Of a DNA stretch of 64,000 nucleotides, positions 21,065 to 31,643 are shown piece after piece. The translations under genes were made by a program, and so were the position numbers. Position 1 is the stretch's first letter. Each line of letters opens with the position of its first letter. Where the stretch lies: the NCBI RefSeq assembly GCF_009905375.1, contig NC_133657.1:63116503-63180502 (forward strand). Reading direction: 5' to 3'. The notes under the pieces are model-generated. The model saw only the letters and a program-made list of their open reading frames with translations, did no database searches and was not told where the DNA came from. The stretch is from Apium graveolens. Lineage: Eukaryota; Streptophyta; Magnoliopsida; Apiales; Apiaceae.

Positions 21065-22218
21065 GCTAGAAGTGAGCTTTTGTCCTTTTTAAGCACTACA
21101 GTTTGTTGGGAAACTACAGTGTGGCTAGATTGGGATTCACTCAACTCTCCAACCTTATCCTTGGGGTTTCTTTGATGTTCACCCCTTCCTTCACCTCACT
21201 GACCCTCCTTCACACTCCCCTCTTTGGCTTTGGTAGATTTTTCAACTGGTACCTTTTGAGAGATACCAGAGGGGGTTTTCTTTGACTTGGATTTAGAAAT
21301 TGTAGTTGATTTGGCAGCTTTGGTAGGCAACTGTTTGGTCATTGCCACAGTTGCCATAGCTACTCCTGAACTCAAAGAAATTGAGGAGATTGGAATAGTT
21401 GAGGGTATGGATGAACTTACCTCACTTACCTGAGGTGTCTGCATTACAGGAAAGTAGAACATTGGCACATCCCTATGATGGTTGGCTCTGTTCAAATCTG
21501 TAATAATTCTTCTCTCTTGAACCCAACAAGCTAATTTGTTGTTTGGGTTCTCAAGTACAATCTCTTGACAAAGATGGTTAGCCAATATCATGAAAAATCT
21601 AGCATAATATACATTCTTTCCCCTTTTGGCTAACTCACCTAGTTTAAAACCTAACTCATACAATACAAGGTCACTGAAATTGTAAAATTTATCTGTAACT
21701 AGCATGTATAGCATGTTAAGCATGGAAATGTTCACAGAATCAAAATTACTGACTTTTCCAGAGAAAACTTTAGTCACAACATCACACATGAAACTCCATT
21801 CCTTCCTAAGACCTAATCTTCTAATCTCACTTAGCTTATTAGTAGGAAGTGCATAATGCATGGAATTAAGCATATTGATAATATCAGTGTCAGTGTGTGG
21901 TGAAGTTACATTATCATCAGGAATTTTGAAACATGCATTTATCACATCACTATTGATACATAACTCATTACCTTTGATAGTTAGAGTGATGGTTTTGTCA
22001 GTAGAGTTATAGATTGCAGTGGTCCACATCTCTTCAACAACTTCACAGTAAACTGTGGGTGATTCAAGCATGGCATAACTTAACTTGCAGTTCTTCACGA
22101 AGTCCATCATCTTGTGATAGTCTTCTGATTGCTGAATACCCTTATTGACCAAAATAGTGAAGTTGTTCTTCTCATAAATGAACCCAGTCTGAGACATGAT
22201 CTTGACTACAAGTGCCAT
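21065..22218 (-). pseudogene. extra 3' ORF of the copia element, N-terminal segment
   Basis: Starts at ATG 22216-22218 (MALVVKIMSQTG), about 520 bp past the pol stop, and runs to the hAT target site. One in-frame TGA at 21196-21198 is the only break before the hAT element; beyond it the frame re-joins the segment at 17274. The first 220 residues look like a folded domain (ELCINSDVINACFKIPDD, LRKEWSFMCDVVTKVFSGK), resembling the N-terminal domain of uncharacterised plant transposon-associated proteins, followed by a Ser/Thr/Lys-rich linker. With the C-terminal segment it would be about 1,518 codons. Its function is unknown. An upstream in-frame extension to 22350 exists but looks like UTR. Confidence 0.7.
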
Positions 22219-22440
22219 TGTTAGAGAATGAAAGCTTGAAGAGAAAGAAGATGTTTGCTTGAGAGAGAATAAAATAAAAGCAGTTGAATTTGAGAATGAT
22301 AAAAGAAAATAATTGGAATGAAATAAGCTTTTATACTCCCTCAAAAACAACGGATGAAGATAATAAAGAAAAGTAAATTACCCAATAGAAATTGCCTAAA
22401 TTAGCCGTTTAAAAATAAACTGTAAAAAATTCCACCCATT

Positions 22441-22611
22441 ATCCGTCGTGTAATGCTTACAAACTGTAAGTATACTCGATGGATAATGTTCAGGGAATTA
22501 ACGGTTAAGATTTAGACACTTCGACGGATGAGGATAAACTGTTATTCGTCGAGTTTTAAAAGATTCCAGACAAGTAATTGATTTTTATTTGCACATTGTA
22601 TATCGACGGAT
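22441..22611. repeat. CGACGGAT cluster between pol and the extra ORF
   Basis: Exact copies start at 22441 (ATCCGTCG), 22522 and 22604, with variants CGATGGAT and ATCTGTCG nearby. The stretch is non-coding. Confidence 0.9.
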
Positions 22612-22739
22612 GACTTAACTCGATGGATAATGGTCATCTGTCGAGATGCAAATTTTGGCTTAGCCAAAATTTCATCCATGACTAAAAAATCAGTTAAATT
22701 TCTGGCTACATTTCAACTTGCAAAATAACTCAGATAGAT

Positions 22740-24306
22740 TCAAGAGTAATTAAGCATACCTAACTCACTTACCAACCTAGAAAAGGTGGATTCATCCAGT
22801 GGCTTTATGAATATATCTGCAAGTTGCTTCTCACTTGGAACAAAATGTAACTCTACAGTACCATTCATTACATGTTCCCTTATGAAATGATACTTGATGT
22901 CTATGTGCTTTGTCCTTGAATATTGCACTGGATTTTCAGTGATGGCAATTGCACTTGTGTTATCACAGAAAATAGGAATCCTCTCAACTTGCAAACCATA
23001 GTCTAGCAATTGATTTTTCATCCATAAAATCTGTGCACAGCAACTGCCAGCAGCAATATATTCAGCTTCAGCTGTAGAAGTAGAAACTGAATTTTGCTTT
23101 TTACTGAACCAGGACACAAGCTTGTTTCCTAGAAATTGACAAGTTCCTGTTGTGCTTTTTCTGTCAATTCTGCAACCTGCATAATCTGCATCTGAATAAC
23201 CAGTTAGATCAAAACCACAATCTCTAGGATACCAAATGCCAAGTTTTGGTGTTCCCTTGAGATATTTGAAAATTCTCTTAATGGCTATCAAGTGAGACTC
23301 TCTAGGATCAGCCTGAAATCTAGCACATAAACATGTAGCAAACATTATATCTGGCCTACTAGCTGTTAAGTACAAAAGTGAGCCAACCATGCCTCTATAG
23401 TTTGAAATATCCACAGACTTTTCAGTAGTGTTTAGTTCAAGCTTAGTTGCAGTGGCCATGGGAGTTTTTGCAGATGTGCAATCCATTAGATCAAACTTTT
23501 TTAAAAGATCAAAAATATATTTAGTTTGACTAATGAATATTTCATCACTAACTTGCTTAACTTGTAAACCAAGAAAGTAAGTTAGTTCTCCCATCATACT
23601 CATTTCATACTTACTTTGCATCAGTTTGGCAAACTTTTTACAAAGTTTCTCATCTGTAGAGCCAAAAATAATATCATCTACATAAACTTGAACAAGTATG
23701 CTAGAGCCATTTACACTTCTGAAAAATAAAGTTTTATCTACAGTACCTGTTGTGAAGTGATTTTCCAAAAGGAACTTTGATAAAGTGTCATACCAGGCTC
23801 TAGGTGCTTGCTTCAATCCATAAAGTGCTTTCAGTAGATAATAGACATATTTTGGAAAATTTGGATCTTCAAAGCTAGGAGGTTGACTAACATACACTTC
23901 TTCCTCCAAATCTCCATTCAGAAAGGCACTTTTGACATCCATTTGATAGACCTTGAAATTAGCATGGGCTGCATAGGCTAAGAAGATTCTGATGGCTTCA
24001 AGTCTTGCAACAGGAGCAAATGTTTCATCAAAATCTATTCCTTCTTGCTGGCAATAGCCTTTAGCAACCAATCTGGCTTTGTTCCTTACTACTATGCCAT
24101 TTTCATCCATCTTATTTCTGAATACCCATTTGGTGTCTATTGGATTCTTTCCTTTGGGCTTGGGTACCAGCTTCCATACTTTATTCCTTTCAAATTGGTT
24201 TAACTCCTCCTGCATAGCTAAAATCCAATCAGGATCTAACAAGGCTTCTTCTACCTTCTTTGGTTCTTCATTTGACAAAAAGCTGTTGTATAGACATTCT
24301 TCTTGA
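22740..24306 (-). CDS. copia reverse transcriptase and RNase H
   Basis: Open for 512 codons from about 24278 to a stop at 22740-22742. It begins with [19 protein letters not shown] and [20 protein letters not shown], typical of the copia RT start, then [26 protein letters not shown], the polymerase box [10 protein letters not shown], and RNase H with [20 protein letters not shown] and the [14 protein letters not shown] block. This is the best-preserved coding part of the element's pol. It is out of frame with the integrase segment upstream, so the original polyprotein is interrupted by a frameshift between about 24278 and 24660. Confidence 0.95.
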
Positions 24307-24546
24307 GTTGCTCTCCTGCTTTGAACTCTAGAAGAAATATCACCAATAATCAGTTCAAAGGGGTGATCTTTTGTCCATTTCCTTGGTTGAGGTAGATTAG
24401 CTCTAGATGAAGAGACCTCAATGTTGTCCTGATGTGTGATTGAGTTTTGATTGTTAGAAACTCCCCCTGAGTTTGTGGATCTTTGATATGAGAAAGGGGT
24501 ACTTTCTATGGGTGATCTGCCTTGACTTCCTGCTCCTTTTGATAAC

Positions 24547-24650
24547 CGACGGATGGTGAATTTTGAGTACCGACGGATGAGGCAGGTTGTCTACCGACGG
24601 ATAACACAGATTGCCTTCCGACGGATGAAGCATTTTTCAACTCGACGGAT
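24547..24650. repeat. CGACGGAT cluster in the integrase-RT linker
   Basis: Five exact copies start at 24547, 24571, 24595, 24619 and 24643, spaced almost exactly 24 bp. On the coding strand they give repeated SSVG/PSVG peptides. Confidence 0.93.
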
Positions 24651-24658
24651 GTTGAGTT

Positions 24659-26066
24659 TTATGCTTCATTGGTGGTAGATTTGCCTGCATTATCCTTATA
24701 CACTGTTTCTTGATCACTTTCATCATCACTTCCATCACTGACCATCTCAACATTGTCGAATTTGAGGCTCTCATGGTAATCTCCATCTCTCAGTCCTTCA
24801 ATCTTTTTATCATCAAACACAACATGTATAGATTCCACAACAATGTTGGTTCTTAGATTGTAGACTCTATATGCTTTACCAACAGCATATCCAACAAAAA
24901 TTCCTTCATCTGCTTTAGCATCAAACTTCCCATTTTGATCAGTTTGATTTCTCAAAATATAGCATTTACAGCCAAAGACATGAAGAAAGTTTAGAGTTGG
25001 CTTCTTATTCTTGAACAATTGATAAGGAGTCATACATCTTGCTTGATTAATTAGAGAGATGTTCTGAGTGTAGCATGCAGTGTTTACAGCTTCAACCCAG
25101 AAATATGTTGGTAATTTTGATTCTTCAAGCATTGTCCTTGCAGCTTCAATAAGAGATCTGTTCTTTCTTTCCACTACTCCATTCTGTTATGGAGTCCTTG
25201 CTGCTGAGAACTCATGCAAGATCCCATTTTCTTCACAAAATGCTCTCATGACATAGTTCTTGAACTCAGTTCCATTGTCACTCCTGATTCTTCTAACTTT
25301 GAAATCAAGATGATTGTTAACTTGCCTTATGTGATTGATGATAATTTCACTAGCCTCATCTTTAGACTTTAGGAAATATGTCCAAGAGAACTTTGAGAAA
25401 TCATCTACAATTACTAGGCAAAATCTTTTCTTTGAAATTGACAATACATTGACTGGTCCAAACAGATCCATGTGAAGCAGTTGCAGAGGCTCTTCAATTA
25501 CTGAATCAAGTTTCTTCCTGAATGATGCTTTGATCTGCTTCCCTTTTTGGCAGGCATCACACAGTCCATCCTTTGTAAACTCCACTAGAGGAATGCCTCT
25601 TACTAGTTCTTTCTTTACCAGCTCATTCATGGTCTTGAAGTTTAAATGGGATAGCTTCTTGTGCCATGGCCAACTTTCATCTTGACTTGCTTTACTGAGA
25701 AGACAAGTTACAGATTCTGCTTTAGTTGAGTTGAAGTCAGCTAGGTACACATTTCCTCTTCTCATACCAGTGAGAACCACTTTGTTGTTTTGATTTTAGT
25801 CACAACACATGCTTCTTTGTTGAAGGTTACTGAGTTGCCTTTGTCACAAAGATGGCTGATACTCAACAGATTGTGTTTGAGACCATCCACTAAGGCAACC
25901 TCTTCAATGATGACATTATCCTTTGAAATCAAGCCATATCCCACAGTATAACCCTTGCTGTCATCTCCAAAAGTAACACTTGAGCCAGCTCTCTCCTTAA
26001 ACTCTGTGAGCAGGGTAGAATCACTAGTCATGTGTCTTGAACAACCGCTATCCAAGTACCAAAGAT
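24659..26066 (-). pseudogene. copia protease end, GAG-pre-integrase and integrase, broken
   Basis: From 26066 the minus strand reads NLWYLDSGCSRHMTSD, the copia protease active site, in a frame different from gag. A one-base shift near 25775 leads into the pre-integrase region (SWPWHKKLSHLNFKTMNELV, with the CDACQKGK zinc motif) and the integrase core: the first Asp in LHMDLFGPV, the second in IRSDNGTEF and the Glu in VVERKN. A TAA at 25187-25189 replaces a Gln codon just before that Glu motif. The frame then runs on to 24659 through the integrase C-terminus (LHVFGCKCYIL). Catalytic residues are present but the reading is broken by one frameshift and one stop. Confidence 0.92.
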
Positions 26067-26099
26067 TCTTTCTGTTTCCCTACACACATCAAAATCAAA

Positions 26100-26690
26100 T
26101 CAAGTTGATTTTGGTACCCAAGTTTCCTTAGGTCCTGCCTTGTTAGCTTTCTTCTTCTGTTTCTTAGGTTTTATCTCATTTGACTTAGGAATTCCAGATT
26201 CTTCCTTAGTCAATTGGGTTGTACCTTTGAAACCACTAAATGCAACAGAATTATCATGCATGTTATGGCTAACAGGAAATGACATGCTTGGTGCAAACAT
26301 GTTATTCCAGTAAGGCATGCTAAATGGCATTTGAGGCATATTGTATGTAGCATAATATGGATTAGGTGCAAATGGCATATTAGCAAACTGTGCATTCATG
26401 CTCTGTGTAGGCATAGTATTAACAGGCATGGGAGGCATGGCATTCATGTTAGGAAATTGAGGTTGAACAGACATGGGAGTAGGCATGGCAGATTTACAAT
26501 TAACAGACAAATGATTTACACTACCACACTTGACACAGATTTTTCTAGGAGCATATTTATCAGGTGTGTAGTTATTGTGTTTGTTAATCCCTACTTTACC
26601 ATTCCTATTGTTTTTCTTTTTAGTCTCTGTTTTTACCTCTATTTTCTCAAGTCTGTCACTTAACTGTTTGACAGTCATGTGACCAACATT
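26100..26690 (-). pseudogene. copia gag C-terminal / second zinc-knuckle segment
   Basis: In a shifted frame relative to gag upstream (shift near 26690), this 192-codon reading has a CX2CX4HX4C knuckle (CVKCGSVNHLSVNC) and then a Met/Pro/Asn-rich stretch (MNAMPPMPVNTMP, YNMPQMPFSMP). It ends at a stop just before the protease frame. Two separate knuckle regions before protease are consistent with a large SIRE-like gag. Confidence 0.8.
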
Positions 26691-28483
26691 AGCCTTTTCC
26701 CTTTCTTAGCTTGACTTGAATCTCCTGAAACAAAGTTCTTGGAAACAGACCCATACTTATCATTTAGCTTGATTAATTTGGCTTTGCTTACAGTCGACGG
26801 ATGAGGATTTTTATCATTCGACGGATAACACTTTTTGTTATCTGACGGATAGTCCTCATCATCCGTCGAGTCTACATCTGTCAGCAACCCATCTACCAAA
26901 ATAGGTTCTAGTTTCTCTTTATTCTTTTTCCAGGCTTCATCACAAAAAGACTCAATTCCTTGAACTTTGGTAATTTGAGCATGAACATCCCTGGATGTTT
27001 TCCATGCTTTAATCACCTCTTGTTCACGCTCGAGCTGATTCATTAAAATTTCTTCCTTTTTCAAGGACTCAGTTAATTCTTCCTTGGCAATCTTACACTC
27101 AATTTTTACTTTCTCAAACTCAACAAACTGAGACTCAAGCACATTATTCCTCTCAGTTAAAAACAAGTTGTTTTCTTTGATTTTAGCATTTTCTTTAGTG
27201 AGAGACTTAAGTGTAACACGCAAATGATACAATTCTGTAGATATGTCATTTATGACATCATTACACTCAGCTTTAGATAAATGTGCAAGGTTTGTAGTGA
27301 TTACCTGATTGCTTGAGGAACTTGTCTCTGTTTCATTAGACTTGGCCGTTAGGGCTAGATTGATATAGCCGACATCTTCATCTTCATCCAAACCATCTGA
27401 TGCCTAGTCATTCTCTTGTGTAATGAAAGCCCTTTCCTTTTGTTTGAGTAGATCAAAGTATTTTTGCTTATAATCCACATACTCAAACCTTTTCTTACTG
27501 GAATCTGACTTTCTACACTCATTTGCAAAATGCCCTGCCAAGCCACATTTGAAACATTTGAATTTTGACTTATCCACCATGTTTCTATTTGGCTTGGCTG
27601 CTCCAAAGTTCTTCTTGAACTTGAGCTTGGCAAATCTTCTTGAAAGAAATGCTAGGTGCTCATCAATGTCCTCCATGTCATCTTGGCTCAATGAATCTTC
27701 ACTTTCAGCTAGCCCCTTACCCTTATTCTCACAGACCTTTGAAGTTGATTCTACAACTTCCATCTTCACTTCCTTCTCCTTTTCCAGATCAGCAACTAGT
27801 GCAATGGATCCTCCTTTCTTCTTTCCTCTCTCCATTCTTTCATCCTGCTCTATCTCAAGCTCATAGGTCTTAAGAATGCCATACAGTCTCTCCAAAGTAA
27901 ACTCCTTATAATCTTGTGAGTTTCTCAATGAGACTGTCATTGGTTTCCATTCCTTTGGAAGAGATCTGAGAAATTTCAGATTGGAGTCTTTAGTCTGATA
28001 GACTCTTCCATGCAACTTAAGAGCATTTAGTAGTTTTTGGAATCTACTAAAAATGTTAGTGAGTGACTCACTTTCTTCATTGTGAAAATGCTCATATTGC
28101 TGAATCAGGAGCTGCATTTTATTTTCTCTTACTTGCTCAGTGCCTTCACAAATTATCTGTATTGTGTCTCAAACTTCCTTGGCCGTTTTGCAGTTGATGA
28201 TGTTATCAAACATGTCTGCATCAACACCATTGAACAGAATGTTCATGGCCTTTTTATCTTTCCTGACTTGTTCAATGTCAGGATCAGACCATTCATGCCT
28301 TAGCTTTGGAACAAATGGCTCCTTTCCTGTTGCAGCTCTCATTGGAACATGAGGGCCTCTTTCTATGCAGTCCACATAGGCCTCATCTTGAGAAAGCATA
28401 TGAAGATGCATCTTTACCTTCCAATTATGGTAATTATCTTTATCAAGAAAATGAATCTTGACTCCAACATCTTTCTTGTTCAT
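26675..28483 (-). pseudogene. copia gag (capsid and zinc knuckle), broken by stops
   Basis: Starts at ATG 28481-28483 (MNKKDVGVKIHFLDKDNYHNW), the usual SIRE-like gag opening, 48 bp downstream of the primer site. The single frame is interrupted by TGA at 28169-28171 and TAG at 27404-27406, both plausibly former Trp codons. The capsid-like region (LIQQYEHFHNEESESLTNIF) is followed by a CX2CX4HX4C knuckle (CFKCGLAGHFANEC near 27540) and a long Glu/Lys-rich coiled coil (about 27000-27260, NLFLTERNNVLESQFVEFEKV). The linker near 26800 contains three CGACGGAT words. Confidence 0.9.
26795..26868. repeat. CGACGGAT cluster in gag
   Basis: Exact copies start at 26795, 26819 and 26861 (reverse), with TGACGGAT at about 26844. 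Spacing is again near 24 bp. The coding-strand peptides are DSTDD, YPSD, YPSN and HPST. Confidence 0.92.
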
Positions 28484-28530
28484 TTTGCTGAATTGTTTTG
28501 ATCTTTAAACTCTTTGTAAATTAAGAGCTT

Positions 28531-28542
28531 GCTCTGATACCA
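28531..28542 (-). promoter_or_regulatory. primer binding site, tRNA-Met type
   Basis: On the minus strand TGGTATCAGAGC lies 2 bp after the 5' LTR end, matching the 3' end of plant initiator tRNA-Met. Confidence 0.93.
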
Positions 28543-28544
28543 AT

Positions 28545-29566
28545 TGTTAGTCCCTTAACAATATAGCAAGAATTACAGAAGGGGGGTTGAATGGAATTCT
28601 TGAACCTTTTTCTTGAAATAAAACTGTTCAACTCGATTATAGATATATTTGTTTTGATTAGCACATTGCGGAATGTAAACTTGATCGAATCAAAAATAAG
28701 TAATTAAAAAAAAAAGAGTCTTTAAAAACTTTCTGGTGGATTTAAATAATCCCACCAGAGATATATAATATATCGAGAGGACTCTGTGTGTAGAAAAGCT
28801 AACGGCTGCTTACAAATGGAACTACTGAGAATACAGGAAATGTTAAAGATTCTGCTTATAAAGATTTCTCTGTTTTTGTGTTTTCAGCTATCTCAGTTAT
28901 TTTTCTATTTGCTACTCTCTTGGTTTATATAATACCAAGATTACAAAGTCAAAAAGACTGAACAAATATAAAATCTAACAGTCTTAAGCTTTGCTGCTTT
29001 TCGTCCTCTATTACCCAGTTAATGGGCTTCCACAGTGTGTTTGTATACATCTCGACGGCTGTGTGTCAGCTTTCACTGTTCAACTGCTGTTTGAATTCTT
29101 CATATGATCATCCGTCGACTTTCAGAATATCCGTTGGTGATTTAATTGATCATCCATCAACTGCTATATTAAACATTCATTGATAGTCAATTGATTATTT
29201 GTCGATGGCTTTGTTAATCATCCGTCGGTAGCTATTTTGGCACTTGACTCTATATCACTTATGCAGAATTACAAGACATCAATTATGTACAATTAATCAA
29301 CCTATTCTGCATATCTAATTAAAGTCAACATGACTTATATGCTACTACAGATTCTATACAAAGGTGCATACATAACTGTGCTACAAACTTATTATTACAT
29401 AAGCTACTCACTCGATGGATAATAAGTTAATCATCCGTTGGGACTATAATGAGTTATCCGTCGGGACTATAATTCTTATCCGTCGAGTGCTACATAATTT
29501 CACTAAGTAAAATCTACTTAGATGTTTTGTTTATGAAATCATCAAGTACACAACATATGCACAACA
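28545..29566 (-). repeat. 5' LTR of the SIRE-like copia element
   Basis: 1,022 bp, same ends as the 3' LTR. TATA-like word at 28924-28933 (minus ATTATATAAA). Only four exact ATCCGTCG copies survive (29110, 29220, 29456, 29478). Several others differ from the 3' LTR by C-to-T or G-to-A, as expected for decay of methylated cytosines. Confidence 0.95.
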
Positions 29567-29845
29567 TTTATGTGATATGGTAAATTACGATCTTGCTATT
29601 TTCCTTGCTATTTTCAGAGATGCTGGTGCAATTTGGATCGTTTGGGATGTCTTTGATTTTGTTTTTATCTTCAAGAATTTTTAAATTCCATATGTTAAAC
29701 GATCAGTAAACAAATTATCTAATTGTTTTTAGTATGTTATTTGTTTTACAACCTGGTTGTATCGACAGTTGGGGGTTTGTCCCGGCTGTACTATATTCAA
29801 TTTAATGAAAGATTTTTGCATTTGTAAAAAAAATCATTTATACAA
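29567..29845 (+). mobile_element. poly(A) retroposon, 3' part with poly(A) and target duplication
   Basis: Continuation of the retroposon split by the copia element. It ends in TTTGTAAAAAAA (about 29821-29831) followed by AATCATTTATACAA at 29832-29845, the duplicate of 12066-12079. The penultimate stretch GTACTATATTCAATTTAATG resembles a LINE or mRNA 3' end. Confidence 0.7.
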
Positions 29846-31643
29846 CTATATTAATACTATAATTTTACACTTACTTTAATATAATCTATCTTTTCTATAT
29901 ATAATAGGCTAACATGGCAATAAAATTAGCAAGATGTTTGATACTCATGAAGTAACAAATTTACCCGTGTGTTTACTATACTTAAAAAAAATATTTCTAT
30001 TGGGAGTCGAACTTGAGTGTACTCATTCAATAATATATCCCAAGGGCATTAGTGAGACATTTTATTCAATCTAAATGGTGGGATAATTTGTTCAATTTGA
30101 AATATCTACCTTATAAATATTATTCAACAAAAAAACCTTTTCACAGGAATCAAACCTAGGTTTTATAATTCCTATTTACAATATCATACCACTAAGCCAC
30201 TCAACACTATAGTGCATTAGGTGTGCTCGTGTATCTTTGAAGACATAATATTTGTTACTATATTTATCGTGACTTACGAAAAATTTTAATCATCTTTTTC
30301 TTTTTACATTTGTTAAGTTGTATTATATTATTATATCCTATAAATTAGTAATTATATGTAGTCAACTTACACATTTTTAAATGTCAGGTTTACCTTTATA
30401 TTTTTAACTAGAAAAAGTTTAAAGGGATTCAAACTTAAATTTATACACTAGATTGTCATTTCAATACCACAAGGTCAATCACTCGGATGAATTTTAATTA
30501 ATGCAAACTGTGTGTGTGTCACATAAATGAAAATATAATGACAAATTTATATTTGTGTTACTAATTTTAATAATAAATTGTTGTTTAGAGCATTCGAAAT
30601 TGAGTATATATGTTGATTTAGGCATCTTCTTATCAATTGGTCAATTACTTAAATTTTCAAACTGATTATCACGGTATCAATCATGACGGTATGCTCATTC
30701 ATATTATTGTTTATATGTTGCTCCTTAAAATAATATTTGAGATAATATGACAATTTAAGATATAATTTACATACACGTTTTATGATAATGAATCTTACAT
30801 GATCTTACCGAGTCGTAATTTAGCATTTCATGTAGATTTAAGAAAAGTAATTAATTTTTATTAAAATGAAAAAGGTTTTACACAACTTGGTACATACATT
30901 TAAAAATTTTGGACATCTTTCTCGTAGAAAATATGAGTAATGTATTTCTTTATATAGTTAAGATTATATTTTTATTCAAATATTTATAGGTATTTGTTCA
31001 ATTTGTAATGATTAACTTCGTGTTTTGGAAAATAAATTAATATGTCATTTGTTGAAATTAATCATATAAATTGTATTATAATACTTATATAAGATCAAAT
31101 AACTTAGTTAAAATTTATTTAAATTGAAGAATATTAAGTTTACGAAATAATTTTAACGCTAATAGTTATCATACAACTGGGATAACTCAAAATACTATAT
31201 ACCAATATTTTAAAATAATAACAAATGGTGTTAAAAATGCATGAAAAGGCTATATCATAATGGAAGAACGTTTCATTTCAAAATGTTTTCATAATGAAAG
31301 ATTGAGTTGGGAATAAGGCCTTGCTCCCAAGTTTATAAAAGGGAAGGAAGTAAGTGATTAGGTAGTAAAGTATTTTCATTTCATTTTTAAATTGAAATTT
31401 TTGGAATGAAAGTATACCAAATCTACATTCATCACCACTTGCTTTTGTTCATTTTCCAAACTCGGGAGCACGACTATTAGCGAAAATGAAAGTACCTTGC
31501 GTACCTTATACTTACTTTCATTATTTTTTAAAACTTGGGAGTAAGGGGTAAGATAAACGAAATCACGACATCCATGCTCAATCATAAATCAAAAGATCAA
31601 AAAATATATGAAAGTTATTTGTATAGTTAAATTATTAGGAATA
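29846..31643. other. AT-rich intergenic DNA
   Basis: No gene is supported. Two diverged copies of a unit about 280 bp apart are suggested by GGAATCAAACCTAGG...ATACCACTAAGCCACTC (about 30147) and GGGATTCAAACTTAAA...ATACCACAAGGTCAATCAC (about 30424), part of an unidentified old repeat. Confidence 0.35.

Larger units (their letters stand above)
17267..21072 (-). mobile_element. hAT-superfamily DNA transposon, 3.79 kb, apparently complete
   Basis: The element spans 17275-21064. The ends are a perfect 17-bp terminal inverted repeat, TAGAGCCGGCCAAACGA, flanked by identical 8-bp target duplications GCTAGAAG (17267-17274 and 21065-21072), the hAT signature. Both subterminal regions (about 17275-17560 and 20780-21064) are rich in GGGCCG/CGAGC words, the usual kind of place for transposase binding. 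It holds one two-exon transposase gene with no internal stop. It inserted into the extra ORF of the copia element and is therefore younger than that element. Confidence 0.96.
12649..29571 (-). mobile_element. Ty1/copia SIRE/Maximus-like LTR retrotransposon with nested hAT
   Basis: The complete element runs 12654-29566 and is flanked by the 5-bp target duplication TTTAT (12649-12653 and 29567-29571). The two LTRs are about 1.02 kb, with TG...CA ends. On the minus strand the order is 5' LTR, tRNA-Met primer site, gag with two zinc knuckles, protease, integrase, RT, RNase H (copia order), a very long extra ORF, polypurine tract, 3' LTR. Removing the 3,798 bp added by the hAT insertion leaves about 13.1 kb, large even for SIRE-type elements. 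Gag and pol carry several stops and frameshifts, so it is not autonomous. In the first 280 bp the LTRs differ at roughly 13 sites by hand count (4-5%), indicating a moderately old insertion. Confidence 0.95.

Noticed and set aside
30000..30490. GGATTCAAAC words suggesting tRNA B-box/SINE sequences
   Set aside because: No A box at the right distance and no tRNA fold; kept only as an unidentified old repeat.
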